The position numbers and the translations under genes are program-made. Shown here in pieces: positions 1 to 7,725 of a stretch of DNA of 13,646 nt; the first letter of the stretch is position 1; every line of letters starts with the position of its first letter. Source of the DNA: CAHJXF01 sp038240015 (GTDB lineage Bacteria; Pseudomonadota; Gammaproteobacteria; Burkholderiales; Burkholderiaceae_D). The stretch spans positions 1 to 13,646 of the forward strand of contig JBBSEF010000078.1 in the NCBI GenBank assembly GCA_038240015.1, given 5' to 3'. The notes beneath the pieces are model-generated. The model made no database searches, had not been told where the DNA came from, and saw only the letters and a list, made by a program, of their open reading frames with translations.

Positions 1-42
1 CACCGTTGACGACGCGCCCGGTAACTCGAGCGAGGATGGAGA

Positions 43-1107
43 TCACGGCGCTTTGGCGTTCCACGGTTTCATCATCGGTTCAAAATGAGGTCTTTGCTCC
101 GACGTGAGCGCCTTCTCGTAGCGCGCGGCCGCCTCGGATTCAGAGACGCCTCGTTGGCGCAGCACTTCGCGCAACCAGACCAGTTCTCCGAGAGATGCGC
201 GCTTGCCCACTTCGGAAACGAAACGATCGATCGCCGCGACATCGTCGATCGAGGGTTCGTCCGAAAAGACGCCCTGCGTGAGCAGCCAGCGTATGGCGTA
301 GGAACGTTCCATTCGATGTCGCACCGTTTCGCGTTCGACGTCCAGACGCGCGGACAGTGTCGTCGCCATGACCAGTTCGAGCAGAGTCTCGCTGTCGCGA
401 AACATCGTATCCGCGATATGCATGCAAGCGTCGCGCATCTCGGGCAGTTTGCAGGTGCGAAACAAAGGTTGAAATGTCAGCAACGTCTCCACGGACTGCA
501 TCCGGACGATGCCGTACGTAAACGCGAGCCGCTCGATCGGCTTCAGGTCTCGCGGAACGATACGCAGTATCGTTCGCGCCCCCTCGCCATATAGCGTGCG
601 ATACGACGAGGCGAGGGCCGCTCGCGTGAAGGTGGCACGCGCTTCGCTCAGGGCGCCGCGCCGGTCGAGCAGGGTTGCGAGCGTCAACCAGGCGAGCTGA
701 TTCTCGGTGTCGACTGCGACCCAGCGGCGTGCCAGCTCGACGCCGTCGCAGCCGACGCCTGTCGTTTCGCTGTTCGCTGGCGCAGATCTTTTGGCCGTCG
801 ACTGCGGCGCATCGCAGCGTTCGGCAAGCGTGGACAGGACCAGAGGATCGGTGGATCCGCGCGCGCGTTCGACCAATTGCTCGAGCGCTATCGTGTTTCG
901 GCCGAACAGAAGTTGCAGCCGCAAATCGCCCGAGCGGGCGTTCTGCGCCGCGAACTTCTCCCATCGTGCCTCGGCCGCGCGTTCCTGCGGCGTAGCGGCA
1001 GCGTCATCGGGCAGCACGTCGGGTAATCCATCGGCAAGCGGCGCAATCGACAACGACGCGATCATGGCGACCCGGAGCAAGGCCTTGCGCGCAAACGGTG
1101 GTCGCAT
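43..1107 (-). CDS. Secreted helical-repeat (TPR-like) protein, function unknown
   Basis: I do not recognise a named family. From the ATG at 1107 the product is 354 residues. Its first ~27 residues look like a signal peptide: Met-Arg-Pro-Pro, further basic residues, then a hydrophobic run (VAMIASLSIAPLA) ending in small residues. The frame stays open to a TTG at 1170, but that would put 21 polar residues before the signal peptide, so 1107 is preferred; neither start has a clear ribosome binding site. The rest is largely helical. Around residues 120-170 (ARRWVAVDTENQLAWLTLA, then a second helix rich in Ala/Arg) it resembles one or two tetratricopeptide repeats. Cysteines come in pairs (ERCDAP with GCDG; CKLPEMRDAC), which fits disulfides in the periplasm. 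It is transcribed away from hemH and shares the short region between them. It may be a periplasmic scaffold or lipoprotein-like factor, but no function can be assigned from sequence. Confidence 0.75.
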   Translation of the reverse strand: MRPPFARKALLRVAMIASLSIAPLADGLPDVLPDDAAATPQERAAEARWEKFAAQNARSGDLRLQLLFGRNTIALEQLVERARGSTDPLVLSTLAERCDAPQSTAKRSAPANSETTGVGCDGVELARRWVAVDTENQLAWLTLATLLDRRGALSEARATFTRAALASSYRTLYGEGARTILRIVPRDLKPIERLAFTYGIVRMQSVETLLTFQPLFRTCKLPEMRDACMHIADTMFRDSETLLELVMATTLSARLDVERETVRHRMERSYAIRWLLTQGVFSDEPSIDDVAAIDRFVSEVGKRASLGELVWLREVLRQRGVSESEAAARYEKALTSEQRPHFEPMMKPWNAKAP

Positions 1108-1160
1108 CAGTTTCAGAGGAGGTCGCTTGAATCGGTGCGTTACGATGCCCGACTGTCGCA

Positions 1161-2222
1161 ATGAGCGCAATCACATCGCAATCACATCGCAATACCGTCG
1201 AACGCGAAGCCCACCCGTCCCATGACATGACCGTTCGCACCGCCATCCTGCTCGTCAACCTCGGCACACCCGATGCGCCTACGCCTGCCGCGGTTCGCCG
1301 CTATCTGAAAGAATTTCTGCGCGACACGCGCGTGGTTGAAGTCCCCCGCGTGCTGTGGTGGCCGATTCTCTTCGGCATCATCTTGCCGATACGTTCGCGT
1401 CGGTCCGCAGAAAAATACGCATCGGTGTGGATGAGTGAAGGGTCGCCGCTCAAGGTGTGGACCGAGAAGCAGGCGAAGCTGTTGCGGGGCCTGATGGGGA
1501 TGCGCGGTCATGACGTCGCGGTCGAATATGCGATGCGTTACGGCAGCCCCTCGATACCCGGCGTGCTCGACCGACTGCATGCGCAAGGCTGCGAGCGCAT
1601 CCTCGTCTTGCCGCTCTATCCGCAGTACTCGGCGGCGACGACGGCTTCGAGCTTCGACGCGATCAACGCGTGGTCCTCGAAAGTCCGCAACGTTCCCGAG
1701 TTTCGCTTCGTCAAGCAGTACCACGACGACGCGGGCTACATCGATGCGCTGGCCGCGAAGGTGGTTGAAGCGCGTACCAGGGACGGCTCGATCGCCGATC
1801 CCGCAGCCATGCTGGTGATGAGCTTCCACGGCATTCCGAAACGCTCGGTGCGCCTGGGCGATCCGTATCAGGCGCAATGCATGGTCACCGCGCGGCGCGT
1901 CGCCGAAAGACTGGGCTTGCGTGACGATCAATGGATCGCGAGTTTTCAATCGCGCTTCGGCAGGGCCGAGTGGCTCAAGCCTTACACCGTCGAGGTGCTG
2001 CGTGAACTGGGCGCGAAGAAAACCGTGAATGTTTCGATCTGTTGTCCGGGCTTCCCGGCCGATTGTCTCGAGACGCTTGAAGAGATCTCGATCGAAGGCA
2101 AGGCGGTGTTCAAGAACGCCGGAGGCGGCGAATATCGATATATCGCGTGCCTCAACGATGATCCGCGTTGGATCGAATCCATGGCGTCGATCGCGATGCG
2201 AAATTTGCAAGGCTGGCTATGA
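1161..2222 (+). CDS. hemH: Ferrochelatase (last step of protoheme synthesis)
   Basis: Inserts Fe2+ into protoporphyrin IX to give protoheme, at the cytoplasmic face of the membrane. The sequence shows the family's marks in order: LLVNLGTPDAPTPAAVRRYL near the N-terminus, EGSPLKVWTEKQ (~93-104), MRYGSPSI (~125), LPLYPQYSAATTAS (~150-163), SFHGIPKRS with the catalytic His at ~223, and the ICCPGFPADCLETLEEI segment with the acidic catalytic residues (~293-309). The length is 353 residues from the ATG at 1161, or 331 from an in-frame ATG at 1227 just before the conserved LLVNLGTP. Neither start has a strong ribosome binding site. The extra N-terminal residues of the long form are encoded by an 11-base tandem repeat, which makes 1227 a serious alternative. 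It lies upstream of grpE, an arrangement common in betaproteobacteria. Confidence 0.95.
   Translation: MSAITSQSHRNTVEREAHPSHDMTVRTAILLVNLGTPDAPTPAAVRRYLKEFLRDTRVVEVPRVLWWPILFGIILPIRSRRSAEKYASVWMSEGSPLKVWTEKQAKLLRGLMGMRGHDVAVEYAMRYGSPSIPGVLDRLHAQGCERILVLPLYPQYSAATTASSFDAINAWSSKVRNVPEFRFVKQYHDDAGYIDALAAKVVEARTRDGSIADPAAMLVMSFHGIPKRSVRLGDPYQAQCMVTARRVAERLGLRDDQWIASFQSRFGRAEWLKPYTVEVLRELGAKKTVNVSICCPGFPADCLETLEEISIEGKAVFKNAGGGEYRYIACLNDDPRWIESMASIAMRNLQGWL
1169..1190 (+). repeat. 11-bp tandem repeat at the hemH start
   Basis: The unit AATCACATCGC occurs twice head to tail (1169-1179 and 1180-1190) and a third copy begins with AAT. The period is not a multiple of three. It lies after the upstream hemH ATG (1161) but before the alternative ATG (1227), in the gap between hemH and the divergent gene, so it may be untranslated leader DNA. 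Confidence 0.8.
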
Positions 2223-2296
2223 GGACCGCGCTCGTCTGTGGGCGAGAGCTGCGGATGGCGCGTACATTGCAGCGGCTTTGCCGCCAAGAATTTCGG

Positions 2297-2324
2297 CTTG
2301 AAATCGAGGCGCGTGGCGCAATCT
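2297..2324 (+). promoter_or_regulatory. Candidate heat-shock (sigma32) promoter of grpE
   Basis: A perfect CTTGAAA -35 box (2297-2303) is followed after 13 bases by CGCAATCT (2317-2324). Against the sigma32 -10 consensus CCCCATNT the latter matches at five of seven defined positions. It sits 45 bases before the grpE start, which has a strong GGAGG ribosome site at 2355-2359. A very similar element precedes dnaK. Confidence 0.65.
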
Positions 2325-2368
2325 CGTCGGCAGCATTGCTTTACTAGATCAGCGGGAGGACAGCGAGG

Positions 2369-2968
2369 ATGAAATCAGGGAAGCACGATGCGTCGGAAGA
2401 TGAAGGCGTGAGGGACGATCGGGTCGCGGGTCAGGACGCGGCCTCCGCGCCTGCCGATATCGCGACCGAGTCACGTGTCGACGATACCGACGCGGCCGAT
2501 TCGACCGATGTTGCAGCACTGCAAGCGGCACTGGCGAATGCGCAAGTCAAAGCCCAACAGCACTACGATGCCTTTCTTCGTGCCAGGGCCGAAACCGACA
2601 ACACCCGCAGGCGTGCGCAGGAGGATGTGTCCAAGGCGCACAAGTTCGGCATCGAAAATTTTGCGGAAGGCTTGCTTCCCGTGATGGACAGCCTGCAGGC
2701 CGCGCTGGACGACACGAGCGCCGACGCCATCACGCTGCGTGAAGGCGTCGAGTTGACGCAGAAGCAATTGCATAGCGCCTTCGAACGCAATCGATTGATC
2801 GTCATCGATCCGGTCGGCGAGAAGTTCGACCCGCATCGGCATCAGGCGATTGCCACCTTGCCGGCGCCGGAAGGCGTGGCGCCCAATCATGTGGTCGCTG
2901 TTCTGCAACGAGGATGGATGCTCGCCGATCGCGTACTGCGGCCGGCGCTCGTCACGGTCGCCAGCTGA
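2369..2968 (+). CDS. grpE: GrpE, nucleotide exchange factor of DnaK
   Basis: Co-chaperone that releases ADP from DnaK and so resets the Hsp70 cycle in the cytoplasm. The 199 residues show the expected layout: an acidic, disordered N-terminus (1-48), a long coiled coil (about 49-110, including QQHYDAFLRARAETDNTRRR), a four-helix segment with the FAEGLLPVMDSL motif (98-109), and the compact C-terminal beta domain with the signature region VIDPVGEKFDPHRHQAI (145-161) and VLQRGWMLADRVLRPALV. The start is well supported by GGAGG nine bases upstream. It follows hemH after 146 bases and precedes dnaK by 195. Its own candidate sigma32 promoter suggests heat induction separate from hemH. Nothing is unusual about length or motifs. 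Confidence 0.97.
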   Translation: MKSGKHDASEDEGVRDDRVAGQDAASAPADIATESRVDDTDAADSTDVAALQAALANAQVKAQQHYDAFLRARAETDNTRRRAQEDVSKAHKFGIENFAEGLLPVMDSLQAALDDTSADAITLREGVELTQKQLHSAFERNRLIVIDPVGEKFDPHRHQAIATLPAPEGVAPNHVVAVLQRGWMLADRVLRPALVTVAS

Positions 2969-3012
2969 TCCTGGCTGCTTGCGCAGCGCGTGGACGTTCC
3001 CGGTGAATAACC

Positions 3013-3040
3013 CTTGAAATCGAGGGGGAATCCTCCAAAT
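3013..3040 (+). promoter_or_regulatory. Candidate heat-shock (sigma32) promoter of dnaK
   Basis: A perfect CTTGAAA (3013-3019) is followed after 13 bases by CTCCAAAT (3033-3040), which matches five of the seven defined positions of CCCCATNT and keeps the CC-A core. It lies in the grpE-dnaK gap, about 123 bases before the dnaK ATG. It therefore predicts a fairly long 5' leader and a dnaK-dnaJ transcript independent of grpE. The -35 box plus the next six bases are identical to those before grpE. Confidence 0.7.
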
Positions 3041-3163
3041 GCTTGTTCGTATGGCGCTTCGTCGATGCACCGCGAGGCGGCCGGGCACAACCATCGGTAG
3101 TGCGTTGACCACCACCCATCCGCAACCGACCAAATCGAAGAGCTTGTTCAGGAGAACGCAATC

Positions 3164-5116
3164 ATGGGAAAAATCATCGGCATCGACCTAGGCACGACCA
3201 ACTCGTGCGTGGCCATCATGGAAGGCGGCCAGCCGAAGGTCATCGAGAATTCGGAAGGCGCGCGCACCACGCCTTCGATCATCGCGTACATGGACGACGG
3301 CGAGATCCTGGTCGGCGCGCCGGCCAAGCGTCAGGCCGTCACCAATCCCAAGAACACGCTCTACGCCGTCAAGCGCCTGATCGGTCGCCGCTTCGAAGAA
3401 AAAGAAGTGCAGAAGGACATCAACATGATGCCCTTCCAGATCGTCAAGGCCGATAACGGCGACGCCTGGGTTGGAGTCCGCGACAAGAAGCTCGCGCCGC
3501 CGCAGATCAGCGCCGAAGTGCTGCGCAAGATGAAGAAGACCGCCGAGGATTATCTCGGTGAAGAAGTCACCGAGGCAGTGATCACGGTGCCCGCCTATTT
3601 CAACGACTCGCAACGTCAGGCGACCAAGGACGCGGGCCGCATCGCGGGTCTCGAAGTCAAGCGCATCATCAACGAGCCGACCGCGGCCGCGCTTGCGTTC
3701 GGCCTCGACAAGCACGGCAAGGGCGATTCGAAAATCGCGGTGTACGACCTGGGCGGCGGCACGTTCGACATCTCGATCATCGAGATCGCCGATCTGGACG
3801 GCGAGAAGCAATTCGAAGTGCTGTCGACCAACGGCGATACCTTCCTCGGCGGCGAGGACTTCGATCAACGCATCATCGACTACATCGTCGCCGAGTTCAA
3901 AAAGGAATCCGGCGCCGATCTCTCGAAGGACGTGCTCGCGCTGCAACGCCTGAAGGACTCGGCCGAAAAGGCCAAGATCGAGTTGAGCTCATCGGCGCAG
4001 ACCGACATCAACCTGCCGTATATCACGGCGGATGCATCAGGGCCGAAGCACCTGAACATGAAGTTGACGCGCGCCAAGTTCGAGTCGCTGGTCGAAGAAC
4101 TGATCGACCGCACGATCGAGCCTTGCCGTATCGCGATCAAGGATTCGGGCGTTTCGGTCTCCGACATACACGACGTGATCCTGGTCGGCGGCATGACGCG
4201 CATGCCCAAGGTGCAGGAGAAGGTGAAGGAATTCTTCGGTCGCGATCCGCGCCGCGACGTCAACCCCGACGAGGCGGTCGCGGTCGGCGCGGCGATTCAA
4301 GGCGGCGTGTTGAAGGGCGACGTGAAAGACGTGCTGCTGCTCGACGTGACGCCGCTGTCCTTGGGCATCGAGACGCTGGGCGGCGTGATGACCAAGATGA
4401 TCAAGAAGAACACGACCATCCCGACCAAGTTCAGTCAGGTGTTCTCGACGGCCGACGACAATCAGCCGGCCGTGACGATCAAGGTCTATCAGGGCGAGCG
4501 CGAGGTCGCAACGGCCAACAAGATGCTCGGCGAGTTCAATCTCGAAGGCATCGCGCCGGCGGCGCGCGGCATGCCACAGATCGAGGTGGGCTTCGACATC
4601 GACGCCAACGGCATCCTGCATGTCGGCGCGAAGGACAAGGCCACCGGCAAGGAGAACAAGATCACCATCAAGGCGAACTCGGGGCTGTCCGAAGCCGAGA
4701 TCGACAAGATGGTGAAGGACGCCGAAGCGAACGCGGAGGACGACAAGAAGGTGGTCGAACTCGTGACCGCGCGCAATCAGGCCGATGCGCTGGTGCATTC
4801 GGTCAAGAAGTCGATGTCCGAATACGGTGACAAGCTGGACGCGGCCGACAAGAGCAGCATCGAGAGCGCGATCAAGACGGCCGAAGACGCGATCAAGTCC
4901 GACGACAAGGTCAAGATCGACAGCGCGAGCGAGGCTTTGATGACCGCGTCGCAAAAGCTCGGAGAAAAAATGGCGGCCGATGCGCAAGCCGCACAGGCGG
5001 CAGCCGGCGAGGCGGCGCAAGGAGCCGCGCAAAACGCTGGCGCGAACCAGCAGCAAGGCAAGCCGGCCGACGACAACGTCGTCGATGCGGAGTTCAAGGA
5101 AGTCAAGCGCGGCTGA
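3164..5116 (+). CDS. dnaK: DnaK (Hsp70) molecular chaperone
   Basis: ATP-dependent cytoplasmic chaperone that binds exposed hydrophobic peptides and works with DnaJ and GrpE. At 650 residues it has the normal length. Visible landmarks are GIDLGTTNSCVA (6-17, phosphate loop 1), VPAYFNDSQRQATKDAG (142-158), YDLGGGTFDIS (194-204, with Thr200 at the autophosphorylation position), LVGGMTRMP (340-348), and the interdomain linker VLLLDVTPLSLG (390-401). The substrate-binding domain and a helical lid follow. The C-terminal tail is Ala/Gln-rich and ends in DNVVDAEFKEVKRG, the usual bacterial DnaK ending. The start has AGGAGAA at 3150-3156. An adjacent candidate sigma32 promoter and the downstream dnaJ fit a heat-shock operon. 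Confidence 0.99.
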   Translation: MGKIIGIDLGTTNSCVAIMEGGQPKVIENSEGARTTPSIIAYMDDGEILVGAPAKRQAVTNPKNTLYAVKRLIGRRFEEKEVQKDINMMPFQIVKADNGDAWVGVRDKKLAPPQISAEVLRKMKKTAEDYLGEEVTEAVITVPAYFNDSQRQATKDAGRIAGLEVKRIINEPTAAALAFGLDKHGKGDSKIAVYDLGGGTFDISIIEIADLDGEKQFEVLSTNGDTFLGGEDFDQRIIDYIVAEFKKESGADLSKDVLALQRLKDSAEKAKIELSSSAQTDINLPYITADASGPKHLNMKLTRAKFESLVEELIDRTIEPCRIAIKDSGVSVSDIHDVILVGGMTRMPKVQEKVKEFFGRDPRRDVNPDEAVAVGAAIQGGVLKGDVKDVLLLDVTPLSLGIETLGGVMTKMIKKNTTIPTKFSQVFSTADDNQPAVTIKVYQGEREVATANKMLGEFNLEGIAPAARGMPQIEVGFDIDANGILHVGAKDKATGKENKITIKANSGLSEAEIDKMVKDAEANAEDDKKVVELVTARNQADALVHSVKKSMSEYGDKLDAADKSSIESAIKTAEDAIKSDDKVKIDSASEALMTASQKLGEKMAADAQAAQAAAGEAAQGAAQNAGANQQQGKPADDNVVDAEFKEVKRG

Positions 5117-5124
5117 TGTCGTTC

Positions 5125-5196
5125 GTCGTTCCCGCGAACGCGGGAATCCGGTGTCGTCATGGCAAGTCACTGGGTTCCCGCGTTCGCGGGGATGAC
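5125..5196 (+). repeat. REP-like nested inverted repeat between dnaK and dnaJ
   Basis: Two 29-base arms (5125-5153 and 5168-5196) are inverted copies separated by 14 bases. Each arm also contains its own palindrome: 5129-5146 (TTCCCGCG-AA-CGCGGGAA) and 5175-5192. As sense RNA the two arms pair over all 29 positions, 25 Watson-Crick and four G-U. No T-run follows, so a classic intrinsic terminator is unlikely. The pattern fits a REP/BIME-type element acting as an RNA-stability or processing hairpin, which could make DnaK more abundant than DnaJ. The structure is read directly from the sequence; the role is inferred. Confidence 0.85.
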
Positions 5197-5252
5197 CGCG
5201 TCGAGTAGGCGTTTGCGCATCAAGCAACATCAGTCAAGCCAACGGAAGCGCC

Positions 5253-6374
5253 ATGGCCAAAAGGGATTACTACGAGATTCTCGGCGTCGCGAAGAACGCC
5301 TCTGAAGAAGACATCAAGAAGGCGTATCGCCGGCTTGCGATGAAGCATCACCCGGACCGCAATCCGGACGACAAGGCTTCGGAAGAAAAATTCAAGGAGG
5401 CCAAGGAAGCCTACGAGATGCTGACCGATGCGGACAAGCGCTCCGCATACGATCGCTACGGGCACGCAGGCGTTGATCCCAATGTGGGCGCCGGCGCCGG
5501 CATGGGCGGCTTCGCCGAAGCGTTCGGCGATATCTTCGGCGACATCTTCGGCGGCGGACAGCGCGGCGGCGGCCGCGGCGGACCGCAGGTCTATCGAGGC
5601 GCCGATCTGCGTTACGCGATGGAGATCACGCTGGAGCAGGCGGCCCACGGTTACGAGACCGAGATCAAGATTCCGAGCTGGAACAATTGCGAGGTATGTC
5701 ACGGCTCGGGTGCGAAGCCGGGGACCAAGCCGCAGACTTGTCCCACCTGCGCGGGTTCGGGTGCGGTGCGCATTCAGCAGGGTTTCTTTTCGATACAGCA
5801 GACTTGTGCGCGTTGTCACGGCACCGGCAAGATCATTCCGGAGCCGTGCACGCATTGCGATGGCGTGGGCAGAATCAAATCGCCCAAGACTCTCGAAGTC
5901 AAGATCCCCGCGGGCATAGACGAAGGCATGCGGATTCGCTCGACCGGCAATGGCGAGCCGGGCGTGAATGGCGGTCCCAACGGTGACCTCTACGTAGAGA
6001 TCCACGTCAAGCAGCACGCGATGTTCCAACGCGACGGCGACGACTTGCATTGCGAGATGCCGATCGCGTTTGCCATCGCAGCGCTCGGCGGCGAACTCGA
6101 GATCCCGACGCTTGCCGGCAATGCGGAAATCTCGATTCCCGAAGGCACGCAGAGCGGCAAGACCTTCAGGCTGCGAGGCAAGGGCATCAAAGGCGTCCGG
6201 GCTTCATACCCCGGCGATCTGTATTGCCACGTGCAGGTCGAAACGCCGGTGCGTCTCACTGAGCATCAAAAGAAGTTGCTCAAGCAGTTCGACGTCTCGA
6301 CGCGCGAAGGCGGCGCCAAGCACAGCCCGCAATCGAAGGGCTGGGCCGACAAGGTCAAGGCGTTTTTTGTGTAG
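5253..6374 (+). CDS. dnaJ: DnaJ (Hsp40) co-chaperone
   Basis: Delivers substrates to DnaK and stimulates its ATPase. The 373 residues show the complete type I layout: J domain (1-70) with HPD at 33-35, a Gly/Phe-rich stretch (about 72-112, with repeated FGDIFG), four zinc-binding CxxCxGxG motifs (CEVCHGSG 146-153, CPTCAGSG 163-170, CARCHGTG 185-192, CTHCDGVG 199-206), then the substrate-binding beta domains ending about 330. The start is the only sensible one (MAKRDYYEILGV) and has a modest GGAAG a few bases upstream. It is 136 bases after dnaK, with the inverted repeat in between, and has no obvious sigma32 promoter of its own, so it is probably read through from dnaK. The gene converges with ureG. 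Confidence 0.99.
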   Translation: MAKRDYYEILGVAKNASEEDIKKAYRRLAMKHHPDRNPDDKASEEKFKEAKEAYEMLTDADKRSAYDRYGHAGVDPNVGAGAGMGGFAEAFGDIFGDIFGGGQRGGGRGGPQVYRGADLRYAMEITLEQAAHGYETEIKIPSWNNCEVCHGSGAKPGTKPQTCPTCAGSGAVRIQQGFFSIQQTCARCHGTGKIIPEPCTHCDGVGRIKSPKTLEVKIPAGIDEGMRIRSTGNGEPGVNGGPNGDLYVEIHVKQHAMFQRDGDDLHCEMPIAFAIAALGGELEIPTLAGNAEISIPEGTQSGKTFRLRGKGIKGVRASYPGDLYCHVQVETPVRLTEHQKKLLKQFDVSTREGGAKHSPQSKGWADKVKAFFV

Positions 6375-6431
6375 GACCGGCCGTACGCGACACTCCACGG
6401 CGGACTGCGGGCGCACGCGCAGGCGCGGCGT

Positions 6432-7052
6432 TCAGACCTCGAGCATTCCGCGTTCGATGACGAAGGCGACGACTTCGTCCAGTCCGGTACCGGTCTTCAG
6501 GTTGGTCATCACGAAGGGGCGTGTGCCGCGCATGCGCGCCGCGTCGTTCGCCATCACGGCAAGGGACGCGCCGACGTACGGTGCGAGGTCGGTCTTGTTG
6601 ATGACGAGCAGGTCTGCTTTCGTGATGCCGGGCCCGCCCTTTCTCGGGATCTTCTCGCCACCGGCGACGTCGATGACGTAGAGCGTCAGGTCCGACAGTT
6701 CGGGACTGAACGTCGCGGCGAGATTGTCGCCGCCCGATTCGATGAAGATCAGGTCCAGATCCGGGAAGCGCTTCTGCATGCGGGAAATGGCTTCGAGGTT
6801 GATCGACGCGTCCTCGCGGATCGCGGTGTGCGGGCAACCGCCGGTCTCCACGCCCATGATTCGCTCGGGCGGAAGCGCCTCCGCAGCGACTAGCAGGCGC
6901 TCGTCTTCCTTCGTGTAGATGTCGTTCGTGACGACCGCGAGTTGGTAGCGCCCGCGCAGTCGTTTGCACAGCATTTCGACGAGAGTCGTCTTGCCGGAGC
7001 CGACGGGCCCGCCGATGCCGACGCGAAGGGGGTTGGACGATGGTCTTGTCAC
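6432..7052 (-). CDS. ureG: UreG, GTPase for urease nickel insertion
   Basis: SIMIBI-class GTPase that powers nickel delivery to apo-urease together with UreD, UreF and UreE. Seen in the sequence, numbering from the GTG at 7052 (207 residues): P-loop GPVGSGKT (15-22), the CPH metal-binding motif (73-75) in ETGGCPHTAIRED, ESGGDNL, and the guanine-specificity motif NKTD. The GTG start is four bases after the ureF stop and gives a normal UreG N-terminus (seven residues before PLRVG). An in-frame ATG at 7112 would add 20 residues and overlap ureF by 56 bases, which I consider less likely. This is the last gene of the urease cluster. It ends 57 bases from the convergent dnaJ. Confidence 0.95.
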   Translation of the reverse strand: MTRPSSNPLRVGIGGPVGSGKTTLVEMLCKRLRGRYQLAVVTNDIYTKEDERLLVAAEALPPERIMGVETGGCPHTAIREDASINLEAISRMQKRFPDLDLIFIESGGDNLAATFSPELSDLTLYVIDVAGGEKIPRKGGPGITKADLLVINKTDLAPYVGASLAVMANDAARMRGTRPFVMTNLKTGTGLDEVVAFVIERGMLEV

Positions 7053-7056
7053 GACA

Positions 7057-7725
7057 TCAGGACCTGAACAGTCGTGAATACTGGCTTTCGTGACGGGCGC
7101 TGGTGATTGCATATCCGGGCGTCTGCGTCGTCAGGGAATCGTCGGGGAATTCCGAAGCGGACAAGACTACTTCGGCGAGTGCCGGACGCAGCGCCTGGAG
7201 CATGCGCTGGCCTGCGAGCTGCCCGTACGGCAATGCTTTCATGCCGGCAAGCACCTGGTTCTCGAGCCAGCCGAACAGGTAGCCGTTCAACGCCGAGCGC
7301 GGTGCGATGCGCCACGTCCGCGATGCGAGCGCGTGCGCGGCAGGCCAGGTCCACGCATCGACGACGATGCCGATCGGCATCGTCAGGCCACGCATCAACT
7401 CGATCATCGAATGTCCCATCTGCAGCGTCTCGGCGCGCAATTCCGCGCTTTCCCTGGTGGCCAGGAAGTCGTCGTTCCAGTCGCCGAACCGATCCAGCTC
7501 CTGCCGGTCGAGCGCATTGCGCAGGCGCCACCAGACCGGCGCCTCGTAGCGAGCGACGACGAGCCTGAGCACGTCTGCGATGAAGCGCTCGATGTCGTCG
7601 GGCGTACGCAGGCGTTCGTCCGCGATCGCCGTCTCGAGACCTTGCGAATAGCTGAACGCGCCGACCGGGAGTGCCGCGCTCGACAACTGCAGCAAGGCCG
7701 CCTCGGCCGCGAGCGTGTCCGTCAT
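7057..7725 (-). CDS. ureF: UreF, urease accessory protein
   Basis: Helical protein that bridges UreD and UreG in the urease activation complex and gates the GTPase. The product is 222 residues, normal for the family. It opens with LLQLSSAALPVGAFSYSQGLE (residues 11-31), the hallmark UreF segment, and continues with DWNDDFLATRESAELRAE and the C-terminal ALPYGQLAGQRML region, all typical. Start chosen: the ATG at 7725, which overlaps the ureE stop as ATGA (4 bases), a sign of translational coupling. The same frame stays open far upstream inside ureE, but that stretch is Arg-rich and looks like an out-of-frame shadow. The stop at 7057-7059 lies just before the ureG GTG. Confidence 0.95.
   Translation of the reverse strand: MTDTLAAEAALLQLSSAALPVGAFSYSQGLETAIADERLRTPDDIERFIADVLRLVVARYEAPVWWRLRNALDRQELDRFGDWNDDFLATRESAELRAETLQMGHSMIELMRGLTMPIGIVVDAWTWPAAHALASRTWRIAPRSALNGYLFGWLENQVLAGMKALPYGQLAGQRMLQALRPALAEVVLSASEFPDDSLTTQTPGYAITSARHESQYSRLFRS

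Noticed and set aside
2969..3012. Possible terminator after grpE (GCTGC-TTGC-GCAGC)
   Set aside because: The stem is only 5 bp and no T-run follows, so it is not convincing as an intrinsic terminator.
2223..3163. CIRCE/HrcA operator before grpE or dnaK
   Set aside because: I looked for the TTAGCACTC / GAGTGCTAA inverted repeat and did not find it. The sigma32-type boxes explain heat control better.
5125..5196. CRISPR-like or intrinsic-terminator reading of the dnaK-dnaJ repeats
   Set aside because: There are only two copies, in opposite orientation, with no spacer array and no T-run; a REP-like pair fits better.
4037..5230. 397-codon minus-strand open frame across dnaK
   Set aside because: It is antisense to a complete, conserved dnaK and low-complexity in Leu, Arg, Asp and Val. 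This is a known artefact of GC-rich dnaK codon use.
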